Positions 1 to 10,277 of a stretch of 64,000 bases of DNA are shown in pieces. Where the stretch lies: positions 49,752,856 through 49,816,855 of the forward strand of contig OZ024874.1 in assembly GCA_964017185.1 (NCBI GenBank). The letters run 5' to 3'. Position 1 is the first letter of the stretch. Each line of letters starts with the position of its first letter. The translations under genes and the position numbers were made by a program. The notes under the pieces are model-generated. The model was not told where the DNA came from. It searched no databases and saw only the letters and a list, made by a program, of their open reading frames with translations. Origin of the DNA: Rugalucina vietnamica (taxonomy: Eukaryota; Mollusca; Bivalvia; Lucinida; Lucinidae).

Positions 1-36
1 GAAATACGAAGGAACTGTTGTAACGATCTTTGTTCG

Positions 37-926
37 CTATATACTAGGGATGTCATTCGGTGTCAGATTTAAGGTTCGGACGTTCGGATACAAACATCCG
101 GATGGTTCGAACGTTCGCATTTATTTTGTATCAGGTCAATATTATATGTACATTTACATGTATGTCCTCGAAAGAACATTCATAATCAAGAGTCACTAAG
201 CTTGGCGTTGTTTCCGTTGATGCTACGCAGAAACAAAACACCATGCAATTTAGGCAAATTCATTTACATTCACAAAAGTAACAAAAATCACGCTAAAATG
301 GCAATACTCATAATAATTATGCCATTATATAAAATTCACGAACATTCACCGAGTTCCCATTTTGTCGAACTGGCAAGTCTGAAAACAAATTTAATTTAGT
401 CACAATATTGTGGTATTCTGAATTTATTTCTTCTTTGCATAAACGGGCCAGCTTAAGAATCCACCTATTTGATTTGTCAAATTAAGATCAAAGTAAGCAT
501 ACTTGTTTTGTCTAATCCCAAAACATAATCTGATATGTTGTTTTGATGTGCGACGGCCTGTATAATTATTAATTTTTAAAACTCGATAAGTGTGAATCAT
601 ATCTTTTTCAAAATGCAATAAAAGAGGCCAATTATCATCTTCAATCCTTTCTTTGTTTATTGTCGCTTCCCCGTGACCTGCATTGTCCTGTTAACCTGTT
701 ACCGTGACCTTATTGACCTTTGACGCTTCATGTTTAGAAATTCGTATTAAATACCTTGTTTCCTATTCTGTGTATTTTTGTTATATATTAATGGCAATTT
801 ACCTATTAAAATATTGGACATATTGATTTTTTAGCGAACGTCCGGGTGCTAAAATTTGGATCCGAACTTCGGTTCGGGATCCGAAGTCCGAACGTTCGGA
901 CTCCGGTTGACATCCCTACTATATAC
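37..926. mobile_element. Non-autonomous hAT-like MITE with 8-bp target duplication
   Basis: The element proper is 45-918 (about 874 bp). It opens TAGGGATGTCA and closes with the exact reverse complement, and it is flanked on both sides by CTATATAC (37-44 and 919-926). An 8-bp duplication with TAGGG-type ends is the hAT signature. Subterminal GTTCGGA/TCCGAAC motifs are dense in both ends (about 75-120 and 835-905), as expected for hAT transposase binding. The interior has no credible transposase, so it would depend on an autonomous relative. Short open frames inside it are not genes. Confidence 0.85.
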
Positions 927-1574
927 ATGGTTTTGTGACTTTTGAAAATGAGGTGTGGTGTGTCCAAACGCCCGGGGCATTTCTTTATAAAAGTCTGCTG
1001 GCATAATTTTGCATTCAATACACGTCTCATGAATTGTTCTATCGTCCCTGCAATTTTTATTTCAATATCTTGAGTAGTTTTGAAATTATAGGAAAAACTC
1101 TATCGGTAGCGTTGGAAGTGTCGTTAAGTATAGTTTTCTGCTCAACTCCGCAGTTCCACTGCAGTCCATGTCTCCATAAAATACACGGTACCTACATATA
1201 CTGTAGGCTGGTGGTTGAACGAGCCCCAGTCTCATTTGCGTGCAAACATGGTTTCTTTTGAGAAAGCATTTTTGTATGCTTTCGTTGTTGACGTCCATAT
1301 AATAATAAGTTAATTAATATCAGTAACTTTACAACACTGTTCATGGTGACAGTTTTCTAGTACTTTAAATCCATCTTTCACATGAAACTGGCACAAAACT
1401 GTTCTTGTTTAAACGCTCGTTTGTCGAACTCTGCAATGGGTTTGTCTGTTAGAAGAAAAACGGGCGCTGCTTTAAAGACAGAGTAATGAACAAGCCAAAT
1501 ACATGTACCTGTAAGAGATGATGTTGCTCCTGCAGGAGTTTTTTTGTCATGCACCAGCTTGATGTATAGCAGCA
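927..1574. other. Unassigned spacer
   Basis: No gene, RNA gene or repeat boundary recognised. Open frames here are short and overlap each other on both strands. Confidence 0.5.
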
Positions 1575-1908
1575 GTGCTATCGGGATGTTTATCATGATT
1601 TATTTGTTTGTTCTTGATGATTCATTAGAGATTCACCACGAGGACCGAAGAACTAACTAAATGTTATGAACCACTGCAGAAGCTGAGGGTGAGGTTAGGC
1701 GCCTGTAAAACCGGGTTAAGCCCGCCAGTAACTTTGTGTTACTGATCGTTCCAAGGCGATACTTCTGTGGTGGTTCTTTTTGTTTTATGTCTTGGTGTTG
1801 ATTTTTTTTTGTGCTGTTGGCGCCTTATGTGTGTCTTCATAGTTTTAGTTAAGGTAACTGAATGGCCACCTATTGGGAAAATAGCTGCTCATTCGGCTTA
1901 CGATATGT
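1575..1908 (+). repeat. Dispersed family A, copy 1
   Basis: A roughly 330-450 bp repeat found at least seven times in the window. Its landmarks are ATTCACCACGAGGACCGAA, CACTGCAGAAGCTGAGGGTG, GATCGTTCCAAGGCGAT and, near the end, TATTGGGAAAATAGCTGCTC. Other copies are at 4140, 7321 (reverse), 17830, 32290 (reverse), 38425 (reverse), 59210 and 59866. No TIRs or coding sequence were seen; the class is unknown. Confidence 0.7.
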
Positions 1909-2235
1909 TTCATGCCGATGGTGCCGATGACCACACGACACAAGTACGATGTAGTCCCGATGTGAGAAGATGGTCTCACGATGGCTTTACGATGGCCAAG
2001 ATGTACTCGCGAACTCAACACGAAATTGAACCATCGTGTGTCCTTCCTGTATTTTTTTTGGCATGTCAAAGATTTTGATGCCGCTCGCGATCGTACTGCC
2101 GAAGGCTTAAAAAATCTCCCGATGGACATACGATGGGTAACGATGCACTCACGAATAGCCCGATGTCTTCACGATCCCCGCCGAATTTGAAAATTTTCAT
2201 AATCGTGTGTCCATCGCGTGTTAACATCGGCTAGG
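1909..2235. repeat. CGATGG-rich block, possible MITE
   Basis: The block is saturated with CGATG/CATCG words. Its left end (ATGCCGATGGTGCCGATGA) is loosely complementary to its right end (TCGCGTGTTAACATCGGC). This resembles the motif-saturated interiors of the MITE-like elements at 28994 and 40900, but I could not fix exact ends or a target duplication. Confidence 0.35.
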
Positions 2236-2244
2236 TATGACGCC

Positions 2245-2640
2245 TACAGTAGCGAAAACAAAGGCGCTGATCAGCGTCTTTGTTTTCGCCTATGCAGATT
2301 GTTGGTTTTCCCATGAGGCGGCTCCAATAACATGAAATTACGAAAATTATAATGGAGGTTAATAGGTCGATATGGTTTCTACTATCCCGGGTGGATAACC
2401 CTACGATTTGGTTTATCGAGTGGGCTATCATTCTGTTATTCCATCCATATATGGCACACAATAAGCAAAGCATCACTTGATTATCTATGGAATCACAATC
2501 CTCATTATATTGACAAATACATGTTATAATTTTCGTTTAACATATTTAGTCTGATATGATGTTTCCATTCCGTTTGCTTGATTAAAATGACATCCAATCC
2601 TTGCGTTCTTTGATTTTCAATTATTCAAGGAGCATGTTTG
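2245..2640. repeat. Family B fragment followed by repeat module M
   Basis: 2245-2335 is the right half of hairpin MITE family B (GCGAAAACAAAGGCGCTGATCAG... through the GGCGGCTC end). It is followed by a module containing GGTTTATCGAGTGGGCTAT and CTTGATTAAAATGACATCCAA, which recurs at 18950-19300, 58953-59120 and 59546-59700. Confidence 0.65.
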
Positions 2641-3114
2641 GAGGATGACGTAGACAAATGAGCGGTCGCGTGTATTTGTTCACAGTAACAATGATCTTTC
2701 CAAAATAAACTTATAACTGTAGGTATACTAGATCGTGTTCGAAGTAAATTGCATTTCCCATGGATTTTAATACTTTATCATGCCTTTTATATTGTATGAA
2801 AATATTGCATTTGCTTTTCTGATAAATATTGTCGTTTTGATGACCAGCGCATCAGTAAATTTCAACGAGAATTGATTTAAGTGTCAATGCATATGTTTTA
2901 CACATAGCTTAATATGTATTTGTTGCTTACAGTACCAGTCAAACAAGGAAAATGGGTCATATTAACCGACCATCGTATAAACATATCTATGTCATTTGAT
3001 AATCATCATACTGTTCACCCTGGCATAATAAAGGCAAACCTCACATAGGATGCAACATAACATTTAAACATTTATTCATATATTATAAACATACAGGATT
3101 CTTTTAATTTAGCT
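2641..3114. other. Unassigned spacer with a weak repeat module R
   Basis: 2920-3060 (GTTGCTTACAGTACCAGTCAAA) has a diverged relative at about 5650-5780. Nothing else recognised. Confidence 0.4.
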
Positions 3115-3440
3115 TATGTATTGCCTTACGTCACACGTTTTCATGGGGTTAAAGCTCAATGTACCCACATTTTTATCAAAACATGCACATATTTGTTTGT
3201 CTACGAGGTTTCCTATAGTATTGACATATAGTGAGGTTTGATCTGCAAAGACTAATATTGGCAATAAACTGCAGATACAGCGTGCATGTGTTATTTTCAT
3301 AAGATGAGCTTTTTAGTTACAGTATGTCCTTATAAAGCAAAAGTAATCTTGTATAACTTCCGGCAGTGATTTATAAAAATGAGAAATGATTTATTTTTGA
3401 CCTCTCACTGTTGCTTAGACTTCATTATATTTTTGTGATT
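3115..3440 (+). repeat. Dispersed module F, copy 1
   Basis: About 320 bp marked by CGTTTTCATGGGGTT, AATATTGGCA and TTATTTTCATAAGATGAGCT. Diverged copies are at 8590-8965 and 55960-56310. No conserved reading frame among copies. Confidence 0.7.
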
Positions 3441-3518
3441 GAATACCAGAATTGAATACCAGAACCATGTCATATATGTGGATGTCATTCGAAGTTCTGT
3501 GCTCTCGGATATTACATA

Positions 3519-3754
3519 TGAGCCGCCCCATGGGAAAACCAACAATCTGCATATGCGAAAACAAAGACGCAGATCAGCTTCGCGGTAACCGCGAAGCCGA
3601 TCAGCGCCTTTGTTTTCGCTACACGGATAGTACACTTCCTCTACTTCATAAATCCGAAATTTCAAGCTTCTAGCCTGCTTCTGTGACTGTACAGCCTGAT
3701 TTGTGTTGGACCTGTTCGGAAACCACATTGTTGGTTTTCCCACGAGGCGGCTCA
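3519..3754. mobile_element. Family B palindromic MITE, full copy, TA target duplication
   Basis: This 236-bp element begins TGAGCCGCCCCATGGGAAAA, ends with the complementary TTTTCCCACGAGGCGGCTCA, and is flanked by TA on both sides, as in Tc1/mariner-type MITEs. An internal near-perfect hairpin (GATCAGCTTCGCGG / CCGCGAAGCCGATC) lies near 3571-3604. Other copies: 18680-18902, 21920-22139, 22164-22370, 33227-33440, 34386-34590, 34625-34770, 48034-48265 and 49573-49790. Confidence 0.8.
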
Positions 3755-3769
3755 TATGAAAATTATAAA

Positions 3770-4055
3770 CGCTTTGTTGTAGGCGTGATACTTACCAGCA
3801 CCATGTTTGTTATTTTGCAACGTAGAATTTCTGACTACGTTATCCAATTAATGCTTGCACACCATCTTTCAAAACATTTTCCCCTGAGGAAGCAATTTCA
3901 GACTGATGATTTGTTACAACATGATTACGAAGCAAATTATCACTTTGTCTACAAATAGTCTGATTGAATAGACTTTGTTGCATATAAAGTCATTATCTTT
4001 CAACTTGAAGACAAGAAATCGGCAGCAAAATCAAAACAATTTGTCTAGACCATAC
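3770..4055. repeat. Dispersed module N, copy 1
   Basis: Landmarks are TTGCAACGTAGAATTTCT, TGATTTGTTACAACATGATTACGAAG (shown in part) and CTTTCAACTTGAAGACA. Partial copies lie at 13080-13255 and 15060-15195. The two best copies align without gaps over about 125 bp, but substitutions are not concentrated at synonymous sites on either strand, so I do not call it coding. A GTAAGT donor-like site sits at its edge on the minus strand. Confidence 0.6.
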
Positions 4056-4139
4056 ATCTATCGCAAATAGTGTTAATCCAAAATTCCTATACACATCTTG
4101 CAGCGTCAATAGGGGACTGCAAGAATATCAAATACGATA

Positions 4140-4640
4140 TCATCATGGCGTTTATCATGATTTATTTCTTTGTCCATAATGATTCATTGACTAGTCAGAG
4201 ATTCACCACGAGGACCGAACAACTAACTAAATGTTGTGAACCACTGCACAAGCTAAGGGTGAGGTTAGGTACCTGTAAAACCGGTTTAGGCCCGTCAGTA
4301 ATTTTATATCACTGATCGTTCCAAGGCGATTCTTCTGTGGTGGTTCTTATTGCTTTATGTCTTGGTGTTTAAAAACAATTGTGCTAATGTATGTTTTCAT
4401 ATTTTTAGTTAAGTTTAGGTAACTGAGTGTCTGCCTATTGGGAAAATAGCCGCTCATTCGGCTTACGATATGTTTTCATGGTATAAGTATCTGATTGTTA
4501 ATTTAGTTTTTTTCCCACCTCGGTTTTTGGAGTGGGAATCTTTTTTTCTGATTGCGCCTTTTCCTGATCGTTGCCTACCTGTACCTTTTTGCTTTAGGTT
4601 AATTTATATGTGTACACGTATGTATGTACTCGAGATTAGG
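4140..4640 (+). repeat. Dispersed family A, longest copy
   Basis: This copy runs from TTTATCATGATTTATTTCTT through the CACTGCACAAGCTAAGGGTG landmark. It ends in a tail with TTTTTGGAGTGGGAATC and GATTGCGCCTTTTCCTGATC, which is the 3' tail seen in other copies. Confidence 0.7.
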
Positions 4641-5298
4641 CATATATAATTGAATTGCATGCCAGGATCTGTAGCTAACACTCCCTTGTTCAAAAACAAA
4701 GTGCGAGCATATGATTGTTAGTATCAAATTAAAGTAACAAATTAGTAGGTTTTTTGAACTATGGCTTTAAAGACCCATGAGTTGCAATGTGAGGAAATGT
4801 AGACGAGTTTTGCAAGTTACCAAATGAAATGCGCATTGAAGCTAGCCTGATTGTATACTTAAGGAATTAGAATACGCAACAAATAAAAATTCAATTGTAT
4901 CGTATGTACTTGATGTTTTAACAAAATCTGTTTTAAAAATGTCTTTCAGACTGTCAGTGATGAAATGAGAAAACGTTATTTTGTTGATTGAATTAAAGTC
5001 AAAAACGTCAAAAACCATGAAAAAGCAAATTGTGACGTAAACGTCGGGGCGAAGTTGAAGACGCCAAATATTGTGCGTTCGTGGTAATCTGACGTCGATA
5101 CTTTTAATAATAATAATTATAGGGATCAAACATGATTTTCCATTATATGTTTCATTCCTTACGTATATTTCATAGAAACAAGCAGCAAGTATGAGGGGTT
5201 TTTTTTTCAAGCCATTGCAATGTGCATTATTTTCGGAACATTTCCAGAATCTGATGAGGTAATCACAGACAATAAATGGGTCTCATATCTTGATATGC
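4641..5298. other. Unassigned spacer
   Basis: A 122-codon minus-strand open frame (4842-5210) lies here. It has no recognisable domain, low-complexity isoleucine runs and no supporting splice or promoter context, so I leave it as chance. Confidence 0.4.
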
Positions 5299-5557
5299 AG
5301 TAAACGGAAATACCGCCGCTTAAAACTTGATTTCATAACAATCATCTAGGATTACTTGAATAAAATAAAATTGCAACGTCAATCCCCATGCGACAACTGT
5401 ATAACCTTGATCAGTCAAACATCTCGAAGTAAACGGAAATACTGCCGCTTAAAACTTGATTTCATAACAATCATCTAGGATTACTTGAATAAAATAAAAT
5501 TGCAACGTCAATCCCCATGCGACAACTGTATAACCTTGATCAGTCAAACATCTCGAA
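5299..5557. repeat. Tandem duplication, two 129-bp units (module O)
   Basis: The second unit starts at 5428. The two are almost identical over 129 bp, which implies a recent duplication. The unit contains CCCCATGCGACAACTGTATAA and CTTGATCAGTCAAACATCTC (shown in parts); diverged single copies are at 15725-15960 and 57765-58020. Confidence 0.85.
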
Positions 5558-5873
5558 ACTGTCATAATTCATTTGATTTTAGCTGTAACAGTGGAATTTC
5601 TTTATAATTAGAATTCATTTAAGTGGCACTTGTTTTAGAATATGCTTAGTGGTATGTTGCTTAACGTACCAGTCAAAAGCGATAGTCGTTTATGTTTTGT
5701 TTTTTACCCTTATTTTATTGTTGGCACTTTTTCCCATGTGCTGCAATCTGGCAGCATAAAAGCAAACAGCTAACCAATGACCATATAACCGACATAAGAA
5801 ATCATCTTGAAAATCGTGAAAAAACAGAATCTCCATTTTGTTTTTATAAAAACGAATATTAGATTCTATTTGG

Positions 5874-5874
<1 letters not shown>
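5558..5874. other. Spacer, partly module R
   Basis: Contains the diverged module R relative at 5650-5780. Otherwise nothing recognised. Confidence 0.4.
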
Positions 5875-5905
<31 letters not shown>

Positions 5906-5985
5906 ATCGCGGTCCGGGATCGAATCAACGACCTCCCGCTCACGTTGACCTTAAAACAGACTATCAGATGACATAGCGATATCAT
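5875..5985 (-). mobile_element. tRNA-derived SINE head or tRNA pseudogene fragment
   Basis: On the minus strand GATTCGATCCCGG matches a pol III B box, and it is followed within about 12 bases by a long T run (the A run at about 5874-5904 on the plus strand). The upstream half does not fold into a complete cloverleaf, so I treat it as a tRNA-like fragment. Confidence 0.5.
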
Positions 5986-6069
5986 GATGGTCGGTGTAAT
6001 GTGACCCCTTTTCCTTGATACGTCTAGATGACAACCTGGGTGACAACTATCCTATACTGTTAAAAAATA

Positions 6070-6556
6070 GTTAGGGATCAAACTTTTAAGGATACGTTTT
6101 CGGGCCTATCGATAATTAATCAAGTTTTGATTTATATGATGAATTAATCGTTTTATTGCACTTTAATATGAAACCAATTTTGAAACTATGCATAAGAAGT
6201 GATTTCACAAAAATATCAATTTTGCCAGTTTATGAAATCTTTGCGAAATTGGACGATCGTTATCAACTTTAACCCTTTCTTAGGTCAGCCAGCCAAAACA
6301 GATAAGAAATTTCTTGCAATTTAAAAGTTTTGCACGAGCAAACTTACACACCATCAATTTTCAACGGGAATATCACACCACGTTCATTTTAAGGGTAGAC
6401 GACTTAGAGCTTGGTATTGTTGAAGGCAAAGCCTATAATTTCGATTTTCAGTTGTACAAAACTTACAAAATGAATTACCTTGAAGATAGAAATGTTTTAT
6501 TTTACTAGCAGTACGAAATCTTCTGAAAATTGCATGGTAAATGTTTGATCCCTAAC
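6070..6556. mobile_element. Small TIR element (487 bp)
   Basis: The ends are GTTAGGGATCAAAC and its reverse complement GTTTGATCCCTAAC. No convincing target duplication. Its interior holds only a 64-codon chance frame (6314-6508). Confidence 0.6.
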
Positions 6557-6713
6557 TTTATTTGCCCATTATATATTTATAAGCATTTACCAGATACTAT
6601 AAGTCGATTCATACATGTATATGCTGGGGAATGAGGCTATGCCATTTATCGCACGAACATGTAAATAACGATTGACATCTGAAATCAGTGCCCATGCATT
6701 CTAGCACCTTGTA

Positions 6714-6925
6714 TAGAAGAAGCCTCCGTGATACAGTGGTTAAGCCACTTGCCTTGAAAACCAGGGGTCGTGGGTTCGACCCCGGGCTTCTCCAGTCCTT
6801 CGCATGAGACTATAAATCGAGGTCCCATGACAATTTTCCAACACAAGCTGGTGACAAGGACACACTGTGACGAAGCTGGAGACTATGCTGTGTTGTTGTT
6901 GTTTGTAGGTTTCATCAATATTTAG
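6714..6925 (+). mobile_element. tRNA-derived SINE
   Basis: The head reads like a tRNA: A-box region ATACAGTGGTTAAG, an anticodon-arm-like CTTGAAAAC and B box GGGTTCGACCCC. GAAGAAG near 6714 pairs imperfectly with CTTCTCC at the end. The body contains AAATCGAGGTCCCA, a motif shared with the SINE at 63184, and the tail ends in TTGTTGTTGTT. A long variable arm is missing, so it is not a functional tRNA-Ser. Confidence 0.75.
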
Positions 6926-7154
6926 AGAACTTCACGTTAGTGAATAAATGTCCTCTATTTAAACCTTAACGTGAACCCCACCAATATCAAGGAATGTTGA
7001 CTTCAAATCATTCAACATTCTGGTCCGGTTACAATGTAGAGCATAGCATATTACCCTGGCGACTGATTGAAATTTAAAAAAAAATCTGCCTTTTGAGTTT
7101 CTTTCAAAATTAGTTCTACAGCTGTACAATCCGAAATCAGCACATCTAACAACT
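6926..7154. other. Unassigned spacer
   Basis: Nothing recognised. It contains inverted ACGTTAG/TTAACGT words near 6935-6970 that could be a small palindrome. Confidence 0.4.
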
Positions 7155-7397
7155 ATGAGTCACGACAAATACACTGCTGCTCGTCATCTCCAAGATATTG
7201 TGATAAAACATTTTAATAGTCTTGATAAATGGACCAAGGCTCTCCGAGAGCGAACGGCACCACAGCAGAAAATGTTTATGGTCTTCTGGGTTCTCACCAC
7301 AATGTGTCTAAAGGTACACGAAGGCAATGATCAGGAAAAGGCGCAATCAGTAAAAAAGATTCCCACTCCAAAAACTGAAGTGGGAAAAATAAATTAA
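7155..7397 (+). CDS. Possible small exon or chance open frame, unrecognised
   Basis: This 80-codon frame starts MSHDKYTAARHLQDIVIKHF. Its first 55 or so codons have balanced composition and amphipathic character, unlike the shadows around it, and end at a donor-like AAAG/GTACAC. The last third falls in a reversed family A repeat and cannot be original coding sequence. I do not recognise the protein. It could be a decayed exon or chance; transcript data would decide. Confidence 0.2.
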   Translation: MSHDKYTAARHLQDIVIKHFNSLDKWTKALRERTAPQQKMFMVFWVLTTMCLKVHEGNDQEKAQSVKKIPTPKTEVGKIN

Positions 7398-7560
7398 CAA
7401 TCAGGTACTTATACCATGAAAACATATCGTAAGCCGACTGAGTAGCTTTTTACCCGATAGGTGGCCACTCAGGTACCTAAACTTAACTAAAAATATGAAA
7501 ATATACATCAGGCGCCAACAGCACAAAAAATTTAAACACCAAGATATTAAACAAAAAGAA
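7321..7560 (-). repeat. Dispersed family A, partial reverse copy
   Basis: Reverse-complement of the tail half of family A, including GATCAGGAAAAGGCGCAATC and ATCGTAAGCCGACTGAGTAG. Confidence 0.7.
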
Positions 7561-7576
7561 CCACCACAGTAGAGAT

Positions 7577-7808
7577 CTGATTGCAAGCAATATCTGAGGA
7601 TTGGAAAAATAAGAGCATTAAATGGATGTACGATGAGACGTTTGAGGGCCGCCACACGGCACAACCACAAGAACTCTGATATAGAGATAGGAAAATACAA
7701 ACTGATTGCAAACAATCCCTGAGGATTGGAAAAATAAGAGCATTAAATGGATGTACGGTGTGACGTTTTAGGGCCGCCACACGGCACAACCACAAGAACT
7801 CTGATATA
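7577..7808. repeat. Tandem duplication, period 125 bp
   Basis: CTGATTGCAA...CTCTGATATA occurs twice, starting at 7577 and 7702, with about 95% identity. The unit carries AGGGCCGCCACACGGCACAA. Overlapping open frames on the minus strand are by-products. Confidence 0.85.
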
Positions 7809-8589
7809 ATGATTTTAAAAGTCCAAGAAACCTAGTCTTCAGACCTGACTTACAGACGTAAATTTTACAACACACATACCCTGGATGCGGTTGAATGTTG
7901 AAATCAGCAGCAATATTTAGAACTTGGTAAATGAATGTATGAAAGAAAGTCACAGATTTGGATAGGAAGAAAAGTCACAGGAACAAAAGTCACAAACATA
8001 AACTCTTCTTTTTTTTCTACTGTATGTTAGAAATGTACATTTTATTTTTATTATTACTAATAGTATTAAAATATTTTTGTTTGGGTTGACGTTTTACGTC
8101 CTGATTACCAATTTTCAGTCATGCCGGGATGGAGCTAAAGCTTAATGAGTACTAAACCAGTTCTCTAGGAGCTTATTAGATGTACGAGTATGTTCAAGTG
8201 TATGCATATATTGGAAGATTAAGTTATCTTCTTTTTCTCTGGCTCCATGGTCTACCATCACACCACCATGTCCCATTACTAGAGTGGTTCCCATCTTTGT
8301 GTCAGTTATTTTCAATGTTTTGAGCAGGAATTGAGTTTTAATTATGACACATGAAACATGAAAATTATACCCTACTTCATGTGTGTACAGATTAATTATG
8401 TATTTTCTTTCCGTCTTTTATTTTTGTGACTTTGCAAGCCAACCGTATCTTGACCAAATTTTCTAACGGTATTTGGGAACTGGTCGGTAAGCAAGACGAT
8501 GACCGTAGGGTCAAATTTATCGATGGCTAATCGCCCGATTAGAATAGGTGAGCAAGTTGCCATAAGAGTATTCGATATGGCTTATGCCT
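7809..8589. other. Unassigned spacer
   Basis: No gene or clear repeat seen. Confidence 0.45.
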
Positions 8590-8965
8590 TGCATTAGATC
8601 ATGCGTTTTCATGGGGTTTAAGGCCATAGTAGCCACAGTTGTATCACATACTTATCTGTCCACTAGGTTTACCATTATGATTGTGATGAGCTATAGTTAG
8701 GTTTGATCAGCAAATTTTAATATTGGCATTAAGCAGACACGTCCCGGCATCTTAGATGCTCTAAATATGTGTTATTATTTTCATAAGATGAGCTCTTTGT
8801 TCTTGTATAGCCAAAAAATGATCTTGTATACGAAGCTCCGACAGAAATTTATAAGAATCATCACGGAAGGAGGTATTATTTGTTTGCGACCTTTCACCGT
8901 TGCTTCGACTTCAATTTGTTTTCGTGATGGAATATCAGACTTATATCATACATGTGGACTAGCCA
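8590..8965 (+). repeat. Dispersed module F, copy 2
   Basis: Aligns with 3115-3440 through GCGTTTTCATGGGGTTTAAG and TTTTCATAAGATGAGCTCTT, with many substitutions. Confidence 0.65.
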
Positions 8966-9161
8966 TTTAATTTTCCGTGCCATGCTTTAATACGATGCCA
9001 TTTTTATTGGGTTTGTAATATGTACGTACCCGTAGATGGTTTTACAAGAGTGGTAATTTCGTATGATATTTGTTTAAAGGGTCATAGGTCCAAAATGGTT
9101 AAAACGATTTAAAGTTTAGATTTACGAAGTAAGTTATTTGATTCTTGATTTTTCTTTCTTG

Positions 9162-9167
9162 TTTAAT
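9162..9167 (-). promoter_or_regulatory. Candidate polyadenylation signal of the lectin gene
   Basis: ATTAAA on the minus strand, about 75 bases past the lectin stop codon. ATTAAA is the commonest variant of AATAAA. Position and spacing are plausible; not proven. Confidence 0.45.
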
Positions 9168-9241
9168 GCATATCTCCATTTATCCATTTATAATAAAGTC
9201 ATCCTTGTACATGTACTGTCATCTACTGTATCTTGACACTA

Positions 9242-10277
9242 CTAACCAATGATTTCCACAGACGGAGCTGTGCTATTTTTCTCACACAAAGGGTAACTGT
9301 GCACTGTGCATGGTGCATCATTCCAGTGCCAACTATTGTTTGAGTTGATGTCCACACAGTCCTCGTCGTGTCTATTGTCTGGTTGTCCGGGAAGCCAGTC
9401 TGTAAACGTAGCAACTGCGCCATTTGATTTCCACTTCCAAACACCTTCTATTATCTGATCAGTTAGACCGATCCAGAACTGATTTTTAACAAGCCGACTA
9501 CTATAGTCCCGCAGAAAGGTATTTTCAAGACTCGACTCAATGGTTACTAAGTGCGCCCCAAGCTGATTACAGAAATGTTCAGCCTCTGTGTGATGAACAA
9601 GCTTTCCATTCCCGAAATAGTAACACGACCCTTGAAATCTTATCCAATCATCGTCACAGTAATTACAGGCACAACTTTGACCACTAACCACTGCCAATCC
9701 TGCAAAAATAATACGTTGACATTTAACTATAACATGAAAATGTTATCAGCTGTGGACATGAACATTCTGCTATCCATATTCGAAATTTTAAGAGACCATG
9801 CCCGCAGTCTGAAGTAAACCAATATAACGATAATCTTAATTCTACTTCAGCATTTAGCTTTAATACGAAAATATAAACGTTAAAGAGGCAGATAGTTAAA
9901 TGTACCATCTTATTAAAAGTGGTGACATTTATCTAATTTTTAGCACATTGCAAGTAGTTTCAATACTTGGAACGATTATTAATAGATTAACGCTATCATA
10001 TTATTGTTAGATTGTATCTTGGAAATACTAAGAGTACAAGGCAGCCGGCTGAAGGGGAAAACAGAGTGCTGATCAGTATTCATACTTCTAAACACGACTT
10101 TACTCAAAGATTGGGATATGCCCTCACTCAATTTGTACGTATTTCAACTACCCTCAAGAGCCGTACACGTGCAATATAGTTGTCGTTTTAAATTATCACT
10201 AATTGCTATTATACATGTAGTAGGATCTTACCATTAACAAGAATGCCAACAATGGTCACAAGAAACGCTCTAACCAT
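9242..10277 (-). CDS. Secreted C-type lectin, two coding exons
   Basis: Exon 1 is 10277-10232 and exon 2 is 9699-9242, joined by a phase-1 intron (donor G/GTAAGA, acceptor TTTTTGCAG/G). Together they give 504 nt, 167 residues. Residues 1 to about 22 (MVRAFLVTIVGILVNG then LAVVSG) are a signal peptide with a likely cut before QSC. The rest is one carbohydrate-recognition domain: WIGL at 91-94, QPD at 121-123, WND at 141-143, and cysteines at 30, 41, 59, 130, 146 and 154 in the long-form pattern (30-41, 59-154, 130-146). QPD with WND is the calcium site 2 arrangement normally associated with galactose-type ligands; WND supplies calcium ligands. There are two N-glycosylation sequons (NNS, NST). 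Such lectins act outside the cell in innate recognition in bivalves; the ligand is inferred from family rules. No breaks seen. Confidence 0.9.
10232..10277 (-). other. Lectin exon 1 (signal peptide)
   Basis: A 46-nt coding part of exon 1, starting at the ATG whose complement is at 10275-10277. It encodes MVRAFLVTIVGILVN plus the first base of a glycine codon. The hydrophobic stretch and the exact frame match with exon 2 across the intron justify this start over the downstream TTG of exon 2. A weak TATA-like CATATTAAAA lies upstream on the minus strand near 10408. Confidence 0.85.

Noticed and set aside
3780-3950. Conserved exon in module N
   Set aside because: The gap-free match between copies is attractive, but substitutions are mostly non-synonymous in either strand's best frame and one copy has a stop.
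2231-3958. Frames with phrases such as ENKDADQLRGNREADQRLCF
   Set aside because: They translate the central hairpin of family B and recur at every copy on either strand. Often mis-annotated as protein in invertebrate genomes.
6714-6795. Functional tRNA-Ser gene
   Set aside because: No long variable arm, imperfect acceptor and T stems, and a SINE body directly attached.
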